64,000 nucleotides of DNA, from the NCBI GenBank assembly GCA_032622095.1, contig CP136062.1, positions 7,653,710 through 7,717,709 of the forward strand. Direction: 5' to 3'. Both the position numbers and the translations under genes were made by a program. Source of the DNA: Siphonodentalium dalli (taxonomy: Eukaryota; Mollusca; Scaphopoda; Gadilida; Siphonodentaliidae). Below the pieces are notes generated by a model. That model was given only the letters and a program-made list of their open reading frames with translations, made no database searches and was not told where the DNA came from. Below are positions 45,691 through 56,300 of the stretch, in pieces. The first letter of the stretch is position 1, and every line of letters starts with the position of its first letter.

Positions 45691-46484
45691 TTCATTGTTG
45701 GCATACAAACACCCCCGTGGTTGTGGGGTTCCACCCAGAGGTACAATGTACCACTATAATCAAAGTAATTGACTTGAAAAACAGGGTGATACCCCGGTGA
45801 AGACCATTGTATTGCTTGTAGTATACGGTATCCACAGCGGTATCAAGATGGCCACTGCAGTGGAGTTACGGTACCGTTTGGTCAGGGACGTGGCCAGAGG
45901 TTCTCCATTGTTGGGAGGGGGGCGGTGGATGTCCACTTCGGGAAATTTCAACACTGCACCCCCTCCCCCTTGAATCTGACCAAAAACACAATTTTGCATA
46001 ATTCCATTCGCACCTTGCACCGCCCCCCTTGCCCTCAATGCTCATGCCTAATAACCTAGATATATTCATAAACCATGGTTCTATATACCGGTACCCGGTA
46101 TCTGAACCTGAAAATTCCATAAATACACAGAACGACATGATGTGTAAATGGGTTTGTCGATATGAGGGGGGATGGGTTCACATCAGAAGATTGTTTGCAA
46201 GATTGTCGGGATAACTTGGTTACTGGGTACAACTTGGGCATGTGAAAGCGAGTCATCACAGCAGAAAACCTGGAACATAACACGATTCGTTCTGTGTCCA
46301 GTAAATATTTAGTAACACATGTTTCCTATAAGAGATCTGAATACCAACTAACTTAATGTTACCAGTCAATGTGATTATGTCCCAAACCATGTAAACTCGG
46401 GATTAGATGCATGACCAAGTTTGTGCCACACTCAGGAAGATTATAATCCCCACTCTATGCAAAATCAGGTCATACGTGTGTATT
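45691..46484. other. Single-copy and low-complexity DNA
   Basis: A GGGACGTGGCCAGAGG block with purine-rich GGGAGGGGGGCGG and pyrimidine-rich CACCGCCCCCCTTG lies at 45886-46030; similar GGGGACGTGGCTAG is at 25991. The two may be ends of another interspersed element. No gene recognised. Confidence 0.45.
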
Positions 46485-47065
46485 ATACCAGCGCCGAAGC
46501 CGACCCACCCAAACTCAGTTGCGGTAGTTTATGACAAAAAAATTTGCTTTAGTATACCGTTATCTGGGATAAATCGCAACCATCTTTCATACGGTACTTT
46601 GCGATAATTACTTTGCGATATTATCTTTGACTGATAAATCACAAACAAATTTGCGACACTTACCTTTGCCATTGCAAAGGTATGTTAATTTGTTTGCAAA
46701 GTATTTAACAGTTTTTATCGCAAAGATGATTGCTATTCTGTTATATAAAATTGCGAAAATGTTTGCGATTTATCGCAAATATGTTTGCGAAGTATTTTAC
46801 GATCTATCGTAAAGATGTTTGCAATTTATCGCAAAGTTTTGCGATTTATCAACATGTATTTTTAAATATATATTTGAAAGTGACAGGAGGGTTTTCAAAA
46901 CTTGAACCCAAATTTGTTTGTGATTTATCATCAGTCAAAGATATCGCAAAGTAATTATCGCAAAGTATGAAAGATGGTTGCGATTTATCCCAGATATACT
47001 AAAGCAATTTTTTTGTCAGAAACTGCCGCAACTGAGTTTGGGTGGGTCGGCTTCGGTGCTGGTAT
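46485..47065. mobile_element. 581-bp foldback element with ~165-bp terminal inverted repeats
   Basis: The outer ends ATACCAGCGCCGAAGCCGAC and, reversed, ATACCAGCACCGAAGCCGAC start arms that pair over about 46485-46655 and 46905-47065. The centre is a minisatellite of TTTGCGATTTATCGCAAA-type words, each nearly palindromic, so nearly the whole insert can fold. No coding. Superfamily not assigned; a target duplication is not clear (flanks ...GTATT and TCCAG...). Confidence 0.85.
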
Positions 47066-47435
47066 TCCAGTCCCTATGTTGTTAGTTTGATTTAAAATTT
47101 GGGAAAGTCGAAAAATTATAAAAAACAAAACAAAAAAACAGCGGTGTTTGAACAGGATGTCAATAAATTAGCTGACAGTGACACTCGAAAATCTTGGCGC
47201 AAATGCTGAGCTGCTTTTTGGTCCATAGTAGTTAGTACCGTGTATAATATTGTTACTTCATTTTCAGGATTTCCAAATTAAACCAATGGAACTTTGGGAG
47301 CCCTTTGTTGGGTTTGAGTTTCTGGGTCAATAACAATGGCTGCATAATTAAGGAGACACACGTCTATGTATTTCATGTTTAAATAGTAGTTGTATCAGTG
47401 TATACTATATGTATATTGTTGTTTATTATTGGGTG
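47066..47435. other. Single-copy DNA
   Basis: Nothing recognised. Confidence 0.5.
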
Positions 47436-47640
47436 GGGTGGCGTCTGGGTTGGTCAGTGGTCCAATGAGCACGGTACCGGTCACCAAGCTGTAGGACCTG
47501 AGCTAGTGACTGACATGGGTTCGATTCCTATGTGGCGACCTCTGTCCAACTTATTGCCTGAGGAAAACTTTCTGATCGGCGGAGTACATATGATATGTGC
47601 AGACGGTGCATCGTGACTACATATTGTAGGTGACTAACCA
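47436..47640 (+). mobile_element. Probable tRNA-derived SINE head
   Basis: TGGTCAGTGG at 47451-47460 fits the RNA polymerase III A box, and GGTTCGATTCC at 47518-47528 is a canonical B box followed by the expected T-arm complement (CATGGGTTCGATTCCTATG). The ~57-bp spacing is a little wide for a tRNA and typical of SINEs. The cloverleaf does not close properly, so it is not a tRNA gene. The 3' body is about 100 bp; I see no second copy in the window. Confidence 0.55.
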
Positions 47641-48149
47641 TAGATCACATGGTTTCCATCAACAACAAATGATCTGGCCTCATTGTTATATCGCCTTAGT
47701 TGTGGAAAGCAACAAAACCCCAAAAAATTTACTCAATGTTGCTACTGCCTTACATTTATTTATTTTATATTTGTGGTTTTACATGGCTTCCTAAAATTAA
47801 GCGATATCACAGCAAATGCAGATTAATTGTTGGTAGAGGAAAACATGTGTGCTACACTTAGTTGTGTATAATTTTTTTAGTGATTTATGCACCATCTGCT
47901 CTCATGTAAATCACTGACCACTGTGAAGGTAGGCCATGTTTCCTCTGTTAATATTCCCATGTTATTATTCTAGTAATTAGATGAAAGTAGCCTGTGTTTC
48001 CTCTGTTAATATTCAGAACTTTTTTTCCTGCAAGTGTTTTGACTATTTTTTTCAATGAATTTGGCTTAAAACACCTTAGAATAAGAGAAATAATGTAATT
48101 ATAACTGCTAAACTGACTGCAGGCAGTTATTGTGTTGTATTTTGTTGCA
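47641..48149. other. AT-rich DNA with a short direct repeat
   Basis: GTTTCCTCTGTTAATATTC occurs at about 47938 and 47996 as part of a ~60-bp duplication. Nothing else seen. Confidence 0.5.
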
Positions 48150-48152
48150 AAT

Positions 48153-48258
48153 TTTGAAATCCAAGATGGCCGCTGGCAGCCATGTTTTTTTGGCCGAATG
48201 ACCCCAAAATGACTCGTTACTATTTACATGCCAATGTTAACATCCATGACAAATAGTA
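48153..48258 (+). repeat. Lone CAAGATGGC unit
   Basis: TTGAAATCCAAGATGGCCGC, CATGTTTTTTTGGCCGAATG, ACCCCAAAATGACTCGTTAC and ATCCATGACAAAT form most of one unit of the family at 31905-33535, in plus orientation, without neighbours. Confidence 0.85.
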
Positions 48259-49200
48259 TGTACAGAAATTCATATACAGCTGTTTACAGTGAATTCCCCC
48301 CGCAAATCTGTTTTAGTGTTAAAAGGGGGTGGGTGTCCAAAAATGGTCGGAACAATTTGGACGCATAGGTGGGTGGGGTCCCAACAAGGGTCGAAAGTAA
48401 AAAATCAGCATACGTGCCTGAAAATGTTTTCTGACCCCCCCCCCCCATCGGAGGGCATTTACCAGTACAGGTAGTCAAGGGCTCTGTCTGTCCGAGCATA
48501 TCACCTTGTAACTTGGGTGTTGATTATCAGAGTTTGTTATCTTTTGCCATGGTGAAAGCACAGGTTGGTACCTACATTAGTTAGGCTAATTATTCAAGGT
48601 ACCGGTATGTAACTTTGTTCCAAAATTTTGTTGTACGAGAAATGTCTATTTCATGACAATTAGGTGTTGGACATTGATTTTTATCTAAAATTGTTGATGT
48701 ATAGTGCAGACATTTAGCAGCTGTGGACCTGGTTGAATTTTTCTGTGGTTCGATGGATCACATTCATCCTCAAGCTACTTATGTCATTTACTGGCATTTG
48801 TTTATAATGTGTAGGGGTAGATCGCTTGAGACCCCACCACAGTTCAGTTCACACCAGGTTCTCAGCTTCAGATTACGTTGGCATTGTAATTTTACGATTA
48901 AACCGTAAATTCACATTAAGATGATGTTGTAATTTTACGATAGTTTTTCTGTCATAATATTACAATCATTTTGTAAATATACGATCAAATTTGTAAATGT
49001 CAGATTACGTTGATCTCTTAATTTTACGACAGTTACTGATGGTCCAATTGCTGCCAACAGTTTCTGTCGTAATATTATGATGAAATTTTTTTGAGTGTAT
49101 GATCATTTACTTATACCGGTATGATTTTTGTAATTACTGTTAATTAATCATCATATCCTACGAAAGATTAACAAGCGGGCGCAAATTACGTTTACGTATC
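48259..49200. other. Low-complexity and single-copy DNA
   Basis: Contains a C10 run near 48437 and a stretch (48870-49090) of repeated GTAATTTTACGAT and TACGATNAAA words with both orientations. No gene recognised. Confidence 0.5.
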
Positions 49201-49204
49201 ATCA

Positions 49205-49545
49205 TATTATATAGAACACATAGGCCTACAGACAGACCGTTATTCGGTGGTTATATATATAACACATAGGCCTACAGACATACAGTTATTCGGTGGTGTT
49301 ATATATAGAACACATAGGCCTACAGACAGACACTTATTCGGTGGTGTTATATATAGAACACATAGGCCTACAACCAGACAGTTACCCGGTGGTGTTATAT
49401 ATAGAACACATATGCCTACAGACAGAAGTTATTCGGTTGTGTTATATATAGAACACATAGGCCTACAGACAGACAGTTACCCGGTGGTGTTATATATAGA
49501 ACACATATACCTACAGACAGACAGTTATTCGCAAATATATCTAGG
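49205..49545 (+). repeat. 48-bp minisatellite, seven units
   Basis: TAGGCCTACA starts at 49221, 49267, 49315, 49363, 49411 (TATGCCTACA), 49458 and 49506 (TATACCTACA), a period of 46-48. The unit is TATATATAGAACACATAGGC, CTACAGACAGACAGTTATTC, GGTGGTGT. Because 48 is divisible by three, the frame at 49247-49558 repeats GGVIYRTHRPTDRQLF; single 47- and 46-bp units show it is not held in frame, so coding is unlikely. Confidence 0.92.
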
Positions 49546-50149
49546 CACCATAGCATGAGGCGTTTTTAACATGCGCGATTTGATTCCTCGTATCATTTGA
49601 GAAGAATTTGCTGGTAGATGAGATGTGTGGTGTGTGTGAGAGCGGGAGCGAGAGAGAGAGAGAGATAGTTATGGGCCTTTCGACTTTTAAAAACATGTTT
49701 TATAATTTTCTGTATGAGGGTACCTTCATGGTGTAATCAACTCCTACAGTTTTGATCGTAGATATGTGCAACTTCAGAGTATTGTTACCCACATATTGGA
49801 GATGTGCAACATGTGTATAGATGACGGACCAAAAATAATTTTTTGATGGAATTATTAACCCTTTCGACATTTCAACATTTTTTTAATTTGTTTAACAAAG
49901 CGACTTGCCACGTTGTCGGGGGACACTGGTCGGCCGACCTTTTATTAACGCCACCGGTGTATACTGTGCTTGAAAATATAAATACCACTGATGGTATGCG
50001 GGATTAGGTCGATGTAAAAGCTGCGAATGGGTCACATTAAAAGCTGTAGTGTTACCCCGAATGCGGTATCCTCAATAAAATAGTCCGACACGGATTAGCA
50101 CATGTGCTGATATTGATAATTACCACACCCTTTGGTAAGCATGCGATCG
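49546..50149. other. Single-copy DNA with a (GA)n tract and a shared repeat end
   Basis: GAGAGAGAGAGAGA at about 49651-49664. TCGGGGGACACTGGTCGGCC and CCTTTTATTA at 49916-49950 recur at 61409-61443, marking an interspersed repeat. Confidence 0.55.
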
Positions 50150-50462
50150 TGTGGTAATCAACGGACGAATTTCGACGAAATTTGATACCAATGGATACTT
50201 TTGTCTGGGAAGTGTTTTGGACGGGTCAAATCGTGACCCCGACCTGACATTGACCTTCAAAATAGTCAATTCAAGGTCAAATCGGGTAAAACGAACGGAT
50301 TTCGACGAAATTTGATACATAGGATACTTTTGTCCGGGGAGTGTTTTGAACGGCTCAAATCATGACCCCGACCTGACCTTGACTTTAAAAATAGTTAATT
50401 CAATGTCAAATCGCGCACTTCGCCGGAAAGCAGATGGGAACAACCCGGACGAAGTCGGGCCC
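50150..50462 (+). mobile_element. Helitron-like H1 3' fragment
   Basis: GGATTTCGACGAAATTTGAT, TTTTGTCCGGG, TTTTGGACGGGTCAAATCGT, GACCTGACATTGACC and TTCAAGGTCAAATCGGGTAA match the H1 modules. It closes with a hairpin, CCC-G-GAC-GAA-GTC-GGG, followed by CCACCAGCCAG instead of CTAG, so the very end has mutated (CCAG) or been lost. It is isolated from the main chain. Confidence 0.6.
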
Positions 50463-51210
50463 ACCAGCCAGTGTAATAAAAAGCGAGACAGCTTGAAGAA
50501 TGTAATGTATAACACGAGAAACGGGAAAACGTGGTATATGGAAGTATCCAAATTTCCCACATGGAATTTGAAAGCTAGTTTATATTATAATTATATTATA
50601 ATTTATATTTATGGCTAATAATATGATGTTGGTGGCACTACCATTTCTGACTATGGTTTTCTTGTTATTATTATGGCTCAATGTTTAAGGCTCAAGGACA
50701 CTCCACACGCATAACACGCGAACATGGTATGTCATTGTGGTCACCACATCAGTGGTATTCACAAGCCATGGCCATATTTATGAAGTTTAATGCAAATTCG
50801 CACACACATGATTGTTATAAACAGTTGTAAAGCTTATGGATTATCCATTATTATCCCTGTTCTAGTGAGAACAAGTGGTAATAAAATGTAGATATTATTG
50901 TTGCCATTGCAACGGATATATAATATTTTGTAAAAAATAAATGGAAAAAGGTTATATCTAAGAATATAATTGGTCTGGTTAAGAATAGTTCATATACATA
51001 TACATATGGGTGAATGTCCTACATAAGGTGCCATCACCTGTTATTTTTATAGGTCAAGGTCACACATAAAGTTCATGGTAATTCGGGAAAAGTTGAAAAC
51101 ACTGGTTTTGCTCACACCAAAGCACGTAATAATAACATATATATTCAGCCTGCATGTTCCTGTGATATTGCAAGAAATAAGTACACAATAAATAATCACA
51201 TACAATTCTA
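50463..51210. other. AT-rich DNA
   Basis: Nothing recognised. Confidence 0.5.
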
Positions 51211-51215
51211 AACAA

Positions 51216-51824
51216 AATGATATAGATACAAATTTGAACTTCGAACAACATATAAATGAAAAAGCACATAGCGCTCAATCAGTGATGCGGATTATTAGAA
51301 GATCTTTTACACATATAGATGAAGACATGATGACAAAGTTATATAAAGGATTGGTTCAACCAAGATTATAATAATCACAGCCAGCATGGAAGCCATATTT
51401 GATCAAACATAACACTCAACATAAAGAAGCCCAACGCAGGGCGACCAAACTAGTTACTACTTTAAATCATTTACCTCATGAAGACAGACTTGAGAAACTA
51501 AAGACTCACACCCTGCAGTACATACGACATAGAGGAGATATGATAGAATGCTTCAAATTATTCAGTACATATTATGCGACCCGGAAGTAGCAAATATATT
51601 AACACGGAAAACTGAATCCGAAACCAGAGGCCACAACTTCAAAATGTTTCTAGAAGGGGCAACCATGCAGAGATACAAGGAAACATACTTTTCGTCAGAG
51701 AGTTATGGAGCCCTGGAACCAACTAGCAGAAGAGGAAGTAAACGCCGATACACTACATGCAAATCACTTCAAAAATCAACTCGACGAATATTGGAAAGAA
51801 CATGAAGTGAGACTTGATTATTAA
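51216..51824 (+). pseudogene. CR1/Jockey-like LINE, 3' end of reverse-transcriptase ORF
   Basis: One frame from 51216 reads ...IRRSFTHIDEDMMTKLYKGL, VQPRL, two stops (51369-51374), then SQPAWKPYLIKHNT, EAQRRATKLV, LPHEDRLEKLKTHTLQYIRH and RGDMIECFKLF. After a frameshift near 51695 it continues RVMEPWNQL, then HFKNQLDEYW to a stop at 51822. These are the conserved C-terminal blocks of non-LTR retrotransposon polymerases: LIRRSF, LYKxLVRPxLEY-xxAWxPY, QRRATKL, YxRxRGDMIE, and the FKxxLDxYW end. It is 5'-truncated, as LINEs usually are, and inactive. Confidence 0.88.
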
Positions 51825-52139
51825 GCTAAACTTGGGGTGACAAATTCCCAGACGAGTCGGACGTTGGCCAGACTCAAACATATTGGGCCTGAATATCATA
51901 AGGTATAAGGTGGTGTATTTTAATCTCATAAGGAGATTCATAATGTGTGGGGTACGTGATTTTCATACTAGGGAGTGTGGTTCCTGACAGCGACGCATTT
52001 GTTTTGGTCCGATATGTTTAACAACTGTATCATGATGCTAAAATATGTATCAATGAGTAGTTAGGTAAGGTTAACCTTTCTCTGTTTAAAATGACACCTT
52101 TGAAAGTATTTATGCGCCAGATATGTATACACTTACGTT
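51694..52139 (+). repeat. Left arm of a ~445-bp inverted repeat (right arm 52932-53373)
   Basis: The arm begins inside the LINE at GTCAGAGAGTTATGGAGCCC, runs through its stop and 3' region, and ends near GATATGTATACACTTACGTT. Its reverse complement is at 52932-53373 with about 90% identity. The 790-bp centre is not repeated and holds the frame at 52404-52649, which I do not recognise. Confidence 0.88.
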
Positions 52140-52931
52140 CGCTTATAACTTTGTAATTAAAAAAACAAAACAATTAATATGTGACATTTGACGTTCGGAG
52201 CATAGATATGGGAACACCCTAATGCTATATATCATTATATGGTATCGCCTGAATGGTTTATTCTACAAATAGAATAATAACGTGTCCCACTTTATCATCT
52301 CATTAGAAGTGATCAAATTATTCAGACTCGCCAAAATAGAAACTTGAAGACAAGGAACCAGAAAAAGGTCAAGCTATATACAATTCATTGACCAAACGAC
52401 AATTTGCATGTACCAACTAAACGATATTTGCCCACCTGGATAAAAACAATGCCAATTTCAGCGAACCAAGGTAAAATATTTCTATTGTATGAAGATAGGT
52501 ATAAAATAATCCCGAAACAATGGGATAAGTCACATTGTACTTACCTGGGAGCACGAGTGCACACTGTTTGTGGTGTGATCGCTGGTTTTGACGTGTATAG
52601 TATATATTATCACTGGCGCCCAGTTTTCAGGTCCGACATACTGCCATAGAATTGGTTGCCTAGCAATATCGATTGTTTTCACGTGTTATTTCAAATGGTC
52701 GATGGTGTATTGTGTTGTGAACTTGTGAATACAAAGCTACCACACAACGGGAATAAAATCAATACATTTCATACCACAACCGCGTGCATTATCTTCGCGT
52801 AAACTCACAGGTCTGTGCACCCGTGTATCACAAAGAGGGTAAAGTACATATTGTCATGGAAAATTGAAATCCGGTCGCCTGGTAAATGTTTTGTTGTCAA
52901 GATTAATCATTTAATCTTGAATTACTGAACC
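52140..52931. other. Centre of the LINE inverted repeat
   Basis: No known gene. The 81-codon frame at 52404-52649 has no recognisable motif. Confidence 0.45.
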
Positions 52932-53373
52932 AACGTTAAGTGTACTCATATCTGGCGCATAAATACTGTCAAAGGTGTCATTTTGAACAGAGAAAGGTTA
53001 ACCTTACCTAACTACTCATTGATACATATTTTAGGATGCTGATAGAGTTGTCAAACATATCGGACCAAAACAAATGCGTCGCTGTCAGGAACCACAATCC
53101 CTAATATGAAAATCACGTACCCCACACATTATGAATCTCCTTATGAGATTAAAATACACCACATTATACCTTATGATATTCAGGCCCAACATGTTTGAGT
53201 CTGGCCAACGTCCGACTCGTCTGGGAACTTGTCGCCCCAAGTTTAGCTTTATAATCAAGTCTCACTTCATGTTCTTTCCAATATTCGTCGAGTTGATTTT
53301 TGAAGTGATTTACATGTATCGGCGTTTACTTCCTCTCCTGCTAGTTGGTTCCATGGCTCTACAACTCTCTGAC
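52932..53373 (-). mobile_element. LINE 3' end, inverted copy (minus strand)
   Basis: Reading on the minus strand from 53373: CAGAGAGTTGTAGAGCCATG, then AACTAGCAGGAGAGGAAGTA, then ATTGGAAAGAACATGAAGTG and the same 3' tail as the plus copy. RVVEPW is a better match to the LINE consensus than RVMEPW in the plus copy. The satellite array starts about 17 bp beyond its outer end. Confidence 0.85.
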
Positions 53374-53389
53374 TGATTGTTGTGTCGGG

Positions 53390-56300
53390 GTGTTTTTAGC
53401 GGTATTACGAGCGGGCCATCCACCCATATCGTCAAATCGGTCAAAATCCTTACCGTTCTCGAAAATGATATATACCCCATTTTAACATCCTCGGGTGGCA
53501 CCCTCAGGGGTGACGGTGGGGTCGGGGTGATTCTAGGTGGTATTTAGGGCGGGCCACCCACGAAATCCTTATGGTTCTCGAAAATGCTTCATACCCCACC
53601 TCCCCCACTTGCAATTGGTGGCACCCCGAGGGTGATGGATAGGGTTCGGGGTGTTTCCAGTGGTATTTAGGGCCGGCCACCTACCCATGCCGTTATATCG
53701 GTCGAAATTCTTACCGTTCTCGTAAAATGTTTCTTACCCCATTTTCACCCCTCGTGGTGGCACCCCGTGGTGATAGGTGGGGTTTTGGTGTTTCTATGAT
53801 GTTTTTGGGGCTGGCCATCCACCCATGCCATCAAATCGGTCAAAATCCTTTCCGTTCTAAAAATGGTCCATACCCCGTTTTTACCCCCTCGGGGTGGCAC
53901 ACCGGGGGTGATGGTGGGGGATCCGGTAGTTTCTATGGTATTTTGGGCGAATCAACCACCATGCCGTCAAATCGGTCGAAAACCTTACAGTTTTCGAAAA
54001 TGGTCCATACCCCACTTTCACCTCGTCGGGGTGGCATCACCGGGGTGATGGGTGGGGTCGGGTGTTTATAGGGGGTATTTGGGCGGGCCACCCACCCACA
54101 ACGTCAAATCGGTCAAAATTCGTACTTTCTAGAAAATTGTCCATACCATATGTTCACCCTTCGGGTGGCACCCCATGGAGGTGATTGGTGGGGTCAGGGT
54201 GTTTCTAGGGAGTACTTGGGGCGGGCCACTCGCCAATGCCGTCAAATGGGTGGAAGTTCTCACCGTTCTCGAAAATGGTCCATACCCCATTCGGTTCGGT
54301 GTATTCCTAGGTGGTATTTGGGGCGGGCCACCCACTCATGTCATCAAATCGGTCGAAATCCTAATCGTTCTCGAAAATTGTTCATACCCCATTTTCACTC
54401 CTACGGAGTGGCACTCCCGGTGTGATCGGTCGGGTTCTGGGTGGTTCTGGGTGTTTCTAGATGGTATTTGGGGCGGGCCATCCATCCGTGTCGTCCACTC
54501 CGTGGTATTTGGGGGCGGGCTACCCACATGTTTACTCATCGAAATGGCATCCCCCCCCCCCCCCGAGTGATGGTGGGGATATGGTGTGTCTAGCGATATT
54601 TGGAGCGGGCCACACACCCATGCAAGCCGTGATATCGGTCGAAATCCACACCGTTCTTGCAAATGGTCCGTACCCCATTTCCTAATCCAAGGGTTGCCAC
54701 CCGGGGTGATGGGTAGGGATCGGGGTGTTTCTAGGGGCATTTGGGGCGGGCCAACCACGCATGCCGTCAAATCGGTCGAAATCCTTTCCGTTCTCGAAAA
54801 TGGTTCATTTCCCATTCTCACACCTCGAGGTGGCAACCCGGGGATGATGGGTGGGTGACTCGGGAGTTTATAGGTATTTTGGACCCACCCATGCCGTCAA
54901 ATCGGTCGAAATCCTTACCGTTCTCGGCAATGGTCCATGCCCCATTTTTACCTCATTGGGGTGGCACCCGCGGGGTGATGGGTGGGGTCGCGTGTTTTTA
55001 GGGCGTATTTGGGGCGGGCCACCCACCCATGACGTCCAATCGGTGGAAATTCTTACCATGCTCGAATAAAGTTTATATCCCATTTCACACATTCGGGGTG
55101 GCAATACCAAGGGGTGTTGGCGGGTTCGGGGTATTTCTATGGGTTAATTGTGGCGGGCCACCCACCCATGCCGTCAAATTGGTCGAAATCCTTACCATTC
55201 TCGAAAATTGTCTATACACCATGTTCACCCCTACGGAGTGACACCACCGGTGTGATAGGTGGGAGTCGGAAGGTGCTTCTAGGTGTTATTTGGGGCGGGC
55301 CACCCACCATGCCGTCAAATCCATACGGCATTTTCACTCCCTATGGGTGACACCCCCACCGGAGTGATGGGTGGGGTGGGATTTTTCTAGTTGGTATTTG
55401 GGACGGGCCACCCACTCTGTGGGCGGCACTCCTCGTGGTGATGGGTGCGAGGATCGGTTGTTCGTATGGGGTATTTGAGAAAAAGCCATCAAATCGTACG
55501 AAATCCTTACTGTTATCAAAAATGGTTCATACCCCATGTTCACCCCCTTGGGGTGGCAGCCCCTGGGGTTGATGCGTCGGGGTCGGCTTGTTTAGAAGAG
55601 GTATTTGGGGTGGGCCACCCACTCATGCCATCAAATCGGGCGAAATCCTTTCCGTTCTCAAAAATGGTCCTTACCCCATTTTCACCCCTCGGGGTGGCAA
55701 CCCGGGGTGATGGGTGAGGAATCCGGGAGTTTCTAGGGTATTTTGGGTGGATCACCCACCCATGCCGTCAAATCGGTCGAAACCCTTACCGTTCTCTAAA
55801 ATGAACCATACCTCATTTTCACATCATTGGGGTGGCACCCGACCCGCAGGTGATTGTTATGGGATCGGGGTGTTTCTACGGTGTACTTGAGGTGGGCCTC
55901 TCACCCATGCCGGCAAATCAATTGAAATTATTACCCTCCTCGAAAATTGTCCATACCCCATTTTCACCCCTCGGGGTGATGGGTAGGTTCGGGGTATTTC
56001 TAGAGCGGATTTGGGGCGGGCCATCCACCCATGCCACGTGAAATCGGTCGAAATCCTTACCGTTCTCGAAAATTGCCCATACCCCATTTTGACCCGCTCG
56101 GGGATGGCACCATTGGGATGATGGTCGGGGTCGGGTGTTTATGAGGGGTATTTGGGGCGGGCCACCCACCCATGCCGTCAAATCGGTCAAAATTCTTACC
56201 GTTCTCGAAAATGGTCCATAGCCCATTTTCACACATTCGGGTGGCACTCCCGGGGTAATTGGTGGGGGTCGGGGTGTTTCTAGGGGGTAATTGGGGCGGG

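Noticed and set aside
45886..46050. A bounded transposon beginning GGGACGTGGCCAG
   Set aside because: A similar word at 25991 suggests an interspersed element, but I could not find a matching opposite end or target duplication at either place.
47436..47530. A functional tRNA gene
   Set aside because: A- and B-box-like words are present, but no acceptor stem or anticodon arm closes into a cloverleaf; a SINE head explains it better.
54336..54836. The longest open frame in the window (166 codons, minus strand) as a gene
   Set aside because: It lies wholly inside the ~140-bp satellite; the unit length varies between 130 and 145, so no reading phase is conserved, and the protein is only a passage through repeats.
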